Assembly: GCA_030523505.1 (NCBI GenBank) | Contig: JAUNIK010000187.1 | Coordinates: 1 to 5,765 of the forward strand | Direction of reading: 5' to 3' | Source: Prevotellaceae bacterium | GTDB lineage: Bacteria; Bacteroidota; Bacteroidia; Bacteroidales; Bacteroidaceae | Length of the DNA stretch: 5,765 nt | Shown: positions 1-5,765 of the stretch, piece by piece | Layout of the letters: the number at the start of each line of letters is the position of its first letter | Numbering within the stretch: the stretch's first letter is position 1 | Made by a program: the position numbers and the translations under genes | Notes under the pieces: model-generated | What the model saw: the letters and a program-made list of their open reading frames with translations, nothing else | The model's database searches: none | What the model was told of the DNA's origin: nothing

Positions 1-511
1 CACGGATAGTAACGCTGAATCCCTTACCTGGCTGAGAAGAAGTCTGTGTAATCTGGACACCGGGAGAAGAAGATGCCATTGCCTCAAGCGCGTTGGTCGT
101 GTTGAGCTTTGCAATGTCGTCACCCTTCACCTGCACTGTAGCACCAGTCACAAGCTTTTTCTTCATTGTTCCGTAACCGATGACAACAACATCGTCGAGA
201 GTAGTGTCTTCTGCCTTAAGAACGATAGTTAGGTTTTTAGCTCCACCCACTTTCACTGTCTCTGTACCATATCCTATATAAGATACGGACAACTGTGCGT
301 TAGGTGTCGCATTCACTTGAAAATGTCCGTCCAGGTCAGTTACTGTACCAGTGTTTGTACCAAGTACTCGCACTGTAGCACCAATGACTGGATCGCCATT
401 TTCATCATTTACAGTTCCCTTGATTAAGTTCTGAGCCAACGCTCCGAGTGGGAGCAAACAGAACAGGAACAGTAATACTAATGGCTTTTGCAGTTTTGTA
501 ACAAATCCCAT
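1..511 (-). CDS. SusC/RagA-family TonB-dependent outer-membrane transporter, N-terminal part (runs off left edge)
   Basis: I translated the minus strand from the ATG at 511-509; the frame stays open for 170 codons to the window edge, so only the N-terminus is present (family members are usually around 1000 residues). Residues 1-26 form a signal peptide: a Lys-containing start, a Leu/Phe-rich core, and an ALA-Q cleavage site. Residues about 30-100 match the CarboxypepD_reg-like domain of SusC proteins (GTVNDENGDPVIGATV, then GTVTDLDGHF and SYIGYGTETV). Residues 107-118 carry the family hallmark DVVVIGYGTMKK, and the plug domain begins after it (ALEAM, SPGVQIT, QPGKGF, TIRG). Members sit in the outer membrane, pair with a SusD lipoprotein and import glycan oligomers using TonB energy. 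A weak Shine-Dalgarno-like AGAAGA lies 9 bases before the ATG. The gene diverges from the HTCS regulator, as in PULs. The family call is firm; the substrate is unknown. The first codons overlap one arm of an inverted repeat. Confidence 0.95.
   Translation of the reverse strand, partial: MGFVTKLQKPLVLLFLFCLLPLGALAQNLIKGTVNDENGDPVIGATVRVLGTNTGTVTDLDGHFQVNATPNAQLSVSYIGYGTETVKVGGAKNLTIVLKAEDTTLDDVVVIGYGTMKKKLVTGATVQVKGDDIAKLNTTNALEAMASSSPGVQITQTSSQPGKGFSVTIR
496..508 (-). repeat. Inverted-repeat arm L (GGATTTGTTACAA), inside the susC-like start
   Basis: On the minus strand this is GGATTTGTTACAA, immediately after the susC-like ATG, encoding residues 2 to 5 and part of 6. It matches arm R (697-709) at 13 of 13 positions in opposite orientation. 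The similarity resumes after a gap: CAAAAG follows 5 bases after this arm and 6 bases after the other. The inner TTGTnACAA is itself nearly palindromic, so the arm could also be a protein-binding site. Confidence 0.75.
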
Positions 512-585
512 AATTAAGATTCTTCTGTTAGTTAATAATATAAAGTTTTGGTTCTCATTTTCTACCAATCATTCATTTTTCGGCT

Positions 586-617
586 GCAAAGGTACATATA
601 ATAAAGTTGTAGCAGAA
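586..617 (-). promoter_or_regulatory. Predicted promoter of the susC-like gene
   Basis: Read on the minus strand, 594-586 is TACCTTTGC, an exact match to the Bacteroidota -7 consensus TAnnTTTG. The expected -33 TTTG about 20 bases upstream is absent; the nearest candidate is a poor TTCTG at 617-613. A good -7 with a weak -33 suits a promoter that needs an activator, which fits control by the adjacent HTCS (inference). Transcription would start near 575-582, giving an untranslated leader of about 65-70 bases. Confidence 0.7.
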
Positions 618-637
618 TTTGTATCAAATACTTGTTA

Positions 638-650
638 GAATGTTACATTC
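638..650. promoter_or_regulatory. Perfect 13-base dyad, candidate operator
   Basis: GAATGT-T-ACATTC is a perfect inverted repeat with 6-base arms around a single centre base. It lies about 45 bases upstream of the susC-like -7 element. Its core TGTnACA also occurs inside both arms of the long inverted repeat (497-503 and 702-708), giving three copies in about 210 bases. This suggests a dimeric DNA-binding protein, but the protein is unknown. Confidence 0.4.
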
Positions 651-696
651 GGCAATTTTTTGCAATTTTAGCTTATTTTATAAGACGAAAATGGAC

Positions 697-709
697 GGAT
701 TTGTTACAA
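697..709 (+). repeat. Inverted-repeat arm R (GGATTTGTTACAA), intergenic
   Basis: On the plus strand this is the exact partner of arm L (496-508). It is preceded by ATGGAC at 691-696, so an ATG stands two codons upstream in the same frame relative to the repeat as the susC-like start. The two arms enclose 188 bases (509-696) containing the susC-like promoter and start codon. Exact identity is seen directly; a role in recombination is inference. Confidence 0.75.
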
Positions 710-717
710 TTTAACCA

Positions 718-748
718 AAAGGTGGAACTATTTTAGCATAAAGGTGGA
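718..748 (+). promoter_or_regulatory. Direct repeat AAAGGTGGA x2, candidate AraC-type operator
   Basis: AAAGGTGGA occurs at 718-726 and again at 740-748, with a 22-base period (about two helical turns) and a T-rich tract after each copy. The second copy ends 16 bases before the HTCS -33 element. AraC-family proteins commonly bind tandem direct repeats about 21 bases apart, so the AraC domain of the neighbouring HTCS is a reasonable candidate binder, either for autoregulation or from a distance for the susC-like promoter. The repeat is seen directly; the binder is inferred. Confidence 0.45.
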
Positions 749-764
749 GATTTTTAAAAAAATG

Positions 765-797
765 TTTGGTAAGAATAAAAAAAGTGTGTATCTTTGC
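765..797 (+). promoter_or_regulatory. Predicted promoter of the HTCS gene
   Basis: TTTG at 765-768 is followed by exactly 20 bases and then TATCTTTGC at 789-797. This matches both halves of the Bacteroidota promoter (-33 TTTG, -7 TAnnTTTG). The start site would fall near 801-805, leaving a leader of under about 20 bases before the ATG at 821. The -7 element sits inside a small dyad, GTGTG-N8-CACAC (784-801). Unlike the susC-like promoter, both elements are good, consistent with a constitutively expressed sensor. Confidence 0.8.
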
Positions 798-820
798 ACA
801 CGTAATAACTATCAAAGACA

Positions 821-3800
821 ATGAGAAAAACTCTGCTAACTATACTTGCATTACTGATTGTGTCAGTGGCAAAAGCACAGATCGGTAAGCTGTTCAATAC
901 CGACAAGAGACTGTCGAGCAGCTTCGTGGAGGACATATATCAGGACCACGACGGCTTTATCTGGATTTCAACACGCAACGGGCTCAACCGCTACGACGGC
1001 TACAACTTCAAGGTGTTTAAGAAGGGGGAGCCGGGATGTGACGGTATGATGTCCAACTATGTCAATACCGTAAGGCAAAGCCGAAACAAGATATTATATA
1101 TAGGTACGCAAAGAGGAGTGCAGACCTACAGCAATGACAGATTTCAGAACGTAAAGCTCTTCGACTCTGCCGGAGAGTCGATTATCTCGTTTGTCAGCAG
1201 CATTGCCGAGAGAAAGGATGGCACCATAATGATAGCCACATCGGGCAACGGACTTTTCTCTATGACCGGAAAGAACGAGGCCCATACCTTTGACCCTCTC
1301 AAGGACATAAACGGAATAAGGAAGGTATATGTGACGAGCGACAACACCCTTTGGCTACTTACCGAGGACAAGGGCGTGGTGACACTGAAAGACAAGACAA
1401 GACGCTCATATTTCGACAGCGAGGAAATGAAGATGACCGCAATGGCTATCTGCGAGGACAAAAGGGGGAACATCTATATCGGAACTTATTCATACGGACT
1501 ATTCGTAAAGGGCAAGGGCGAAAGTACATTCAGACACATTGACAATACTGAGTCAATGCGCATACAAGCCCTCTACGTATGCCGAAACGGAAGGGTGCTG
1601 ATAGGACTTGACGGACATGGAGTGGCAATCCTTAACCCTAAGAACATGCAGATAACATGGAATCCATTCTATAGCCATGAAGTAAACCTGTATCATGCCA
1701 AGGTGAACTCCTTTGTGGAGGACAACTCAGGCAACATCTGGTTTGGTATGCTACAGAAAGGTGTATTCGTGCAACCGGAACAACCAATGGGATTCGGATA
1801 TACGGGTTTCAAAATGGGAAACAGAAACCTCATTGGCGACTGCTGCGTCGCCAGTGTACTAATCGACAGCAGGGGGCGCTCATGGGTAGGCACCGACAAG
1901 GATGGCGTGTATGTGCTCGACGATAATCACAACCTGATTACACACATCACCAACATGCCAAGCACCATTCTCGCCCTTGCCGAGGACAAGCAAGGAAGAA
2001 TATGGGCGGGAGCATACGTACACGGACTGGGATATATCGACCCTAATACCTTTATATATAATAAGGTGGAACTGGCAGGCGAGAAACGACTTAACGTATT
2101 CGACATTAAATCCGACTCACGAGGCAACCTGTGGATTGCCACCATGGGACACGGATTGATAAAATACATCCCCGAAAGCAATGACACAAGGGTGTATAAG
2201 GCAAGTGCTGAAGCTGCTGGCAACAGTAAGGTAAACGCTCTCGTAAACGGATACATCAACCATCTGGCATTGTCGAAAGACCAGCAGAGACTATATGTGG
2301 CAACAACTATGGGACTTTGCTGCTTAGACATCACACGTGACTCGTGGGTAATTCCATTCGGGAAAAATGTGCTTGAATACGGAAAAAGCATACGCTCGGT
2401 GGCTGAAACAAATGGTATTTACCTGTGGTATGGCACAGATGACGGACTAATGAGACGTACTTTGGCTAATGGAACAACAAAGGTGGTGACTGAGAACGAT
2501 GGTCTTCCCGACATGGGTATCGCATCGATAGTGAAGGACACAGACAATAACATGTGGATTGGAACCGACCACGGACTTTGCCTGATGGACGAAAAGACGG
2601 GAAGAGTGAAATATTGCTTCTACGTGGATGACGGTCTGCAGAGCAACGAGTTCAGCGACAGGGCTGCCTCCCTCGGAGGAGACGGCTCGCTGCTTTTGGG
2701 AGGTATTGGAGGTATAACGTGGTTCAGGCCACGAGACATCAAAACGGCTAAATGGCAGGCTAAGGTGCATCTCACCAACCTTATTGTGAACGGATTGCCA
2801 ATATCAACCAATTCAACATCAGGTTCATACACCGTGACCGACAAACCGGTGATGATGAGCGACAAGTTTGAACTGGCACCCGACGAGAACACATTCTCCA
2901 TACAGTTGTCAACTCTCACATACGACGCACCGGAGCATATCTCCTACTCGTATAGCATCAACAACGAGGAATGGACTACACTGCCAACGGGCCAAAACGA
3001 AATCAACTTCAGTCACCTGCCGCCGGGAATGTATAAGTTCCGCATTAAGGCCGACAAAAACGACATGGAATCCGAAATTAAGGAGTTCAGCATACAGATA
3101 CATTCTCCTTGGTATCTATCCTCTTTTGCCTATCTGCTATACATTGCGTTAGTGGTGTGTGCAATATACCTATATGTGCAATACCGCAAGCGCAAGGAAC
3201 AGGACAGACTGAAACTGCAGGAACACATACACGCCGAGGAAATGAACGAGGCTAAGATCAAGTTCTTCATGAACATCAGTCACGAGATACGCACCCCTAT
3301 GACGCTCATCATGGCTCCGCTGATGTCGCTGCTGAAAGAGGACAACGACCCGCAACGCAATAGTGCATACATGACTATTAAGCGTAATGCCGAGCGTATT
3401 CTTCACCTCATCAGCCAGATGATGGACTTGAGGAAGATCGAGAAGGGTATGATGAAGCTGAAAATGCGCGAAACCGACCTTATCGGTTTTGTGGATGACA
3501 TCTGCAATATGTTTGAATATCAGGCTAAGGCCAAGAAAATCCAATTCAGGTTTATCCATGAGGATGAACATCTGCCTGTATGGATTGACCTTGCCAACTT
3601 CGACAAGGTGGTTGTCAACCTGCTGTCGAATGCCTTCAAATACACGCCCACCGACGGAAAGGTGGAAATCACCGTAAGTCACGATGACAAGAAAGTGAAA
3701 ATCGAAGTGCGCGACACGGGCGAGGGCATACCAAAGGACAAGATAAACAAGATTTTCGAGCGTTTCTACCAAAGCGAGACTTACACCAACAACCGCCATC

Positions 3801-4843
3801 TGGGCACTGGTATCGGTCTCGACCTCACAAACTCGCTCGTATTGCTACACCACGGCTCTATCACTGCCAAGAACAATGAAGACGGACAGGGTGCTACGTT
3901 CACAGTGGAAATACCATTGGGAAGAAACCACCTCACAGACGAAGAGATTGCCAATGTCAACGAAACAAAGGAAGAGGAACCCAAAAAGGTGGAGGATATA
4001 CTGAAGGAATCCTATGATTTTGAAAAGGAAGAGCAAGAGGTAAGTGATAATAACGATATGCAGAATGTACACAAGAGATCGAAGCCTCTGCTCACTATCG
4101 TGGAGGACGATGTGGAAATAAAACAGTATCTTGTACAAGAGCTGAAATCGTCATTCAGCATAACGACATACGAAAATGGTCAGGACGCTCTCATGGGCAT
4201 TCTTAAGGATATGCCTGACATCGTGCTCAGCGATATCATGATGCCTATTATGGATGGTACAACACTGTGCGCCAAACTGAAAAACAACATACGCACCAAT
4301 TTGATTCCAATAGTGCTGCTGACGGCAAAATCGAGCGACGAGGATAAGTTGGAGGGATTGGAAACAGGCGCTGACGCATATATCGTCAAACCATTCAATC
4401 TCGACATCCTGAAACGCACCATGCTTAATCTCGTGGCATCGAGAAACATGATGCGCAACAAGATGGAGGGTAAGGAAACACAGGAAAAGAACGTGGAAAA
4501 CCTCGAGATACAGACTGCCGACGACAAACTGATGGAGAAGGTGATGAAAGTGATCAACACCAACATAAACAATGCCGACCTGAGCATCGACTACATCGCC
4601 AAGGAGGTAGGACTGAGCCGTGTGCACTTCTATCGCAAGATGAAGATACTTACCAACCAGTCGCCACACAACTTCCTGCGCAACATTAGAATGAAGCAGG
4701 CGGCACGACTCTTCGACGACGGGCATCAGAACGTGAACGACGTGATGTATGCCGTGGGATACAACAATGCCAGCTCATTCTCTGTTGCCTTCAAGGCCGT
4801 ATATGGCATGGCTCCGAGGGAGTATATAAAATTAAAAAATTAA
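821..4843 (+). CDS. Hybrid two-component system (HTCS) sensor/regulator of a polysaccharide utilization locus
   Basis: This single 1340-residue protein combines sensor kinase and response regulator, a full-length HTCS. In order: a signal peptide (1-19, cleavage AKA-Q); fourteen Reg_prop-type propeller repeats (about 32-640, with recurring DxxGxxWxGT-like strands such as GNIWFG, GNLWIAT, NNMWIGT), enough for two seven-bladed propellers; a Y_Y_Y domain (about 690-760, YSYSINNEEW, LPPGMYKFRIKA); one membrane span (about 768-788) followed by RKRK; the kinase H-box SHEIRTPMT with phospho-accepting His821; the N-box NLLSNAFKYT (Asn937); G1 DTGEGIP (965-971); G2 GTGIGL (995-1000); an acidic/lysine-rich linker (about 1035-1088); a receiver with Glu1095/Asp1096/Asp1097, phospho-acceptor Asp1138, Thr1168 and Lys1190; and an AraC-type DNA-binding domain with two helix-turn-helix units (about 1237-1340). 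All catalytic residues are present, so it should be active. The periplasmic half would bind a glycan fragment and the protein would activate the divergent susC-like gene (inference from family and position). The signal peptide and close promoter support this start; no clear Shine-Dalgarno is visible, as is usual in the phylum. Confidence 0.97.
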   Translation: MRKTLLTILALLIVSVAKAQIGKLFNTDKRLSSSFVEDIYQDHDGFIWISTRNGLNRYDGYNFKVFKKGEPGCDGMMSNYVNTVRQSRNKILYIGTQRGVQTYSNDRFQNVKLFDSAGESIISFVSSIAERKDGTIMIATSGNGLFSMTGKNEAHTFDPLKDINGIRKVYVTSDNTLWLLTEDKGVVTLKDKTRRSYFDSEEMKMTAMAICEDKRGNIYIGTYSYGLFVKGKGESTFRHIDNTESMRIQALYVCRNGRVLIGLDGHGVAILNPKNMQITWNPFYSHEVNLYHAKVNSFVEDNSGNIWFGMLQKGVFVQPEQPMGFGYTGFKMGNRNLIGDCCVASVLIDSRGRSWVGTDKDGVYVLDDNHNLITHITNMPSTILALAEDKQGRIWAGAYVHGLGYIDPNTFIYNKVELAGEKRLNVFDIKSDSRGNLWIATMGHGLIKYIPESNDTRVYKASAEAAGNSKVNALVNGYINHLALSKDQQRLYVATTMGLCCLDITRDSWVIPFGKNVLEYGKSIRSVAETNGIYLWYGTDDGLMRRTLANGTTKVVTENDGLPDMGIASIVKDTDNNMWIGTDHGLCLMDEKTGRVKYCFYVDDGLQSNEFSDRAASLGGDGSLLLGGIGGITWFRPRDIKTAKWQAKVHLTNLIVNGLPISTNSTSGSYTVTDKPVMMSDKFELAPDENTFSIQLSTLTYDAPEHISYSYSINNEEWTTLPTGQNEINFSHLPPGMYKFRIKADKNDMESEIKEFSIQIHSPWYLSSFAYLLYIALVVCAIYLYVQYRKRKEQDRLKLQEHIHAEEMNEAKIKFFMNISHEIRTPMTLIMAPLMSLLKEDNDPQRNSAYMTIKRNAERILHLISQMMDLRKIEKGMMKLKMRETDLIGFVDDICNMFEYQAKAKKIQFRFIHEDEHLPVWIDLANFDKVVVNLLSNAFKYTPTDGKVEITVSHDDKKVKIEVRDTGEGIPKDKINKIFERFYQSETYTNNRHLGTGIGLDLTNSLVLLHHGSITAKNNEDGQGATFTVEIPLGRNHLTDEEIANVNETKEEEPKKVEDILKESYDFEKEEQEVSDNNDMQNVHKRSKPLLTIVEDDVEIKQYLVQELKSSFSITTYENGQDALMGILKDMPDIVLSDIMMPIMDGTTLCAKLKNNIRTNLIPIVLLTAKSSDEDKLEGLETGADAYIVKPFNLDILKRTMLNLVASRNMMRNKMEGKETQEKNVENLEIQTADDKLMEKVMKVINTNINNADLSIDYIAKEVGLSRVHFYRKMKILTNQSPHNFLRNIRMKQAARLFDDGHQNVNDVMYAVGYNNASSFSVAFKAVYGMAPREYIKLKN

Positions 4844-4847
4844 AATA

Positions 4848-5765
4848 TTAAAGTGATTTGACATAGCAGCGGCGGCGCTTATGGTTCTCCGGCTTCAGCG
4901 GTCCCCATTGGCTCTGCACATTGTCGTTGGACTCCATCTCCACCTGACTTTCGCCCCACTTATATCCATACTTCTGATACCATGGAATGAGGTCGGCAAA
5001 CATCAGGGCATTGGCACCCTTGGCACGGTATTCGGGGAGAATACCCATAAGAAGAAGATCAACACCCTCGGTCTTCTGATATTTCAAGGCACGAAGCACA
5101 TGCCACCAACCAAAGGGGAAGAGACGACCATTGCGGCACTTCTGGAAAGCATGCGAGAGTGAGGGAATGGTAATGCCCACTCCAACAACCTTCTTATCGG
5201 CGTTCCAGTCTTCAACAAGAGTGATGAGATTAAGGTCGGCCATTGGCAGATACATCTTCACATAATGGTCGATCTGCTTCTGACTAAGTTCGGAATAACC
5301 GTAAAGATCCTTGAATGTATCATTAATGATAGAAAAGATCTTCTGGCCATATCCTTGCTTAAAGACCTCGTCGCGTGTGAGTTTCTTGACATGCAGGTTG
5401 TATCGCTTCTCTATCATCTGGGCTATCTTGGTGTATTTCTCGGGCACCTCATCCGGCACATACATCTTATATTCCACATAGTCGTTGTCCTTCTCCCAAC
5501 CACCAAGCTTCTCCATGTGCTGCGGATAATAGGGATAGTTGTATATGGTGGCTTGAGTGCCAAGTTGGTCAAATCCCCATGTGAGCATACCCTCGGGATC
5601 CATATCCGTGAATCCAAGCGGACCCACGATTTCCTTCATTCCATGCTCCCTACCCCACTCCTCAACAGCGTCAAGAAGGGCACGAGACACTTCGATATCA
5701 TCAATAAAGTCAATCCATCCGAAACGCACACGACTCTGCTCCCAACGCTTGTTGGCTTTCTCATT
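4848..5765 (-). CDS. GNAT-like N-acetyltransferase family protein, N-terminus missing (runs off right edge)
   Basis: The frame is open from the stop at 4850-4848 to the window edge, giving 306 visible residues. A GTG at 5729 could be mistaken for a start, but the 12 codons before it (NEKANKRWEQSR) continue the family pattern, so the real start lies outside. I recognise the Bacteroidota family of roughly 380 residues usually annotated as GNAT acetyltransferase, so perhaps 70-85 residues are missing. Supporting features: VRFGWIDFIDD near the visible start, the conserved VGPLGFTDMDPEGMLTWGFD around visible residues 47-66, and a motif-A-like ILPEYRAKGANALMF (RAKGAN at visible 247-252), near the usual acetyl-CoA loop (R/Q-x-x-G-x-G/A) but with Asn at its last position. 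No signal peptide can be judged. The substrate is unknown for this family as far as I can tell. It converges on the HTCS gene, so it is probably independent of the PUL. Confidence 0.8.
   Translation of the reverse strand, partial: NEKANKRWEQSRVRFGWIDFIDDIEVSRALLDAVEEWGREHGMKEIVGPLGFTDMDPEGMLTWGFDQLGTQATIYNYPYYPQHMEKLGGWEKDNDYVEYKMYVPDEVPEKYTKIAQMIEKRYNLHVKKLTRDEVFKQGYGQKIFSIINDTFKDLYGYSELSQKQIDHYVKMYLPMADLNLITLVEDWNADKKVVGVGITIPSLSHAFQKCRNGRLFPFGWWHVLRALKYQKTEGVDLLLMGILPEYRAKGANALMFADLIPWYQKYGYKWGESQVEMESNDNVQSQWGPLKPENHKRRRCYVKSL

Larger units (their letters stand above)
512..820. other. Divergent intergenic control region (309 bases)
   Basis: This AT-rich gap separates the two divergent genes and holds no convincing coding sequence or structured RNA. 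It contains a promoter in each direction and several small symmetries: a dyad ATTTG-TAT-CAAAT at 617-629, a perfect dyad GAATGT-T-ACATTC at 638-650, a repeated GCAATTTT at 652-659 and 662-669 (10 bases apart), a dyad CTTAT-TTT-ATAAG at 672-684, an inverted-repeat arm at 697-709, and a direct repeat AAAGGTGGA at 718-726 and 740-748. The cluster of symmetries between 617 and 748 lies upstream of both promoters and is the likely landing zone for regulators. Which protein binds which site cannot be told from sequence alone. Confidence 0.8.

Noticed and set aside
562..576. Tiny open frame (MNDW) in the leader of the susC-like gene, minus strand
   Set aside because: Four codons in AT-rich leader DNA with no ribosome-binding site; expected by chance.
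652..669. Repeated GCAATTTT as the start of a repeat array or a terminator
   Set aside because: There are only two copies, the possible stem GCAA/TTGC is four pairs, and it lies upstream of both genes rather than at a gene end.
784..801. Dyad GTGTG-N8-CACAC over the HTCS -7 element as an operator
   Set aside because: Only 5-base arms, and the centre is explained by the promoter itself; recorded with the promoter but not claimed as a binding site.
3170..3799. A 209-codon open frame on the minus strand inside the HTCS kinase region (and similar frames at 4151-4726 and 1927-2391)
   Set aside because: They lie antisense to well-supported HTCS domains, show no recognisable protein family, and have the low-complexity composition typical of frames opposite a real gene.
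5727..5729. GTG as the start codon of the minus-strand acetyltransferase
   Set aside because: The frame continues without a stop to the window edge and the upstream residues fit the family, so this is an internal valine and the gene is truncated by the window.
1..5765. CRISPR array, insertion sequence, tRNA or rRNA
   Set aside because: No regularly spaced repeats, no transposase-like frame with terminal repeats, and no cloverleaf or rRNA-like stretch was seen on either strand.

Overview
The window looks like a chromosomal piece of a gut or oral Bacteroidota species, most likely Bacteroides/Prevotella-type (genus inferred, not proven). Three signs support this: a SusC-type outer-membrane protein start, a one-protein hybrid two-component regulator of the kind confined largely to this phylum, and promoters with the phylum's TTTG / TAnnTTTG architecture rather than a sigma-70 -35/-10 pair. 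Coding DNA has moderate GC and the one real intergenic gap is strongly AT-rich.

Layout. Bases 1-511 (minus strand) hold the first 170 codons of a SusC/RagA-like TonB-dependent transporter that runs off the left edge. Bases 512-820 are a 309-base divergent control region with a promoter for each flanking gene, several short dyads, a 22-base-period direct repeat, and one arm of a 13-base inverted repeat whose other arm lies in the first codons of the susC-like gene. Bases 821-4843 (plus strand) encode a complete 1340-residue hybrid two-component system (HTCS): signal peptide, fourteen propeller repeats, Y_Y_Y domain, one membrane span, histidine kinase, receiver and AraC-type DNA-binding domain. 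Bases 4848-5765 (minus strand) hold most of a GNAT-like acetyltransferase whose N-terminus lies beyond the right edge. It converges on the HTCS gene with a 4-base gap.

How it fits together. A divergent HTCS and susC pair is the usual edge of a polysaccharide utilization locus (PUL). The periplasmic propeller would sense a glycan fragment, the cytoplasmic half would phosphorylate its own receiver, and the AraC domain would activate the susC-like promoter, which has a good -7 element but a poor -33. The substrate cannot be read from this window; susD and enzyme genes would be expected to the left. The acetyltransferase is probably an unrelated neighbour.

The most unusual signal is the inverted repeat GGATTTGTTACAA (496-508 and 697-709). 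It brackets the susC-like promoter, and flipping the enclosed 188 bases would remove that promoter yet supply a new in-frame ATG. This could be an invertible on/off switch, but the arms are short, no recombinase is in view, and the idea is untested.
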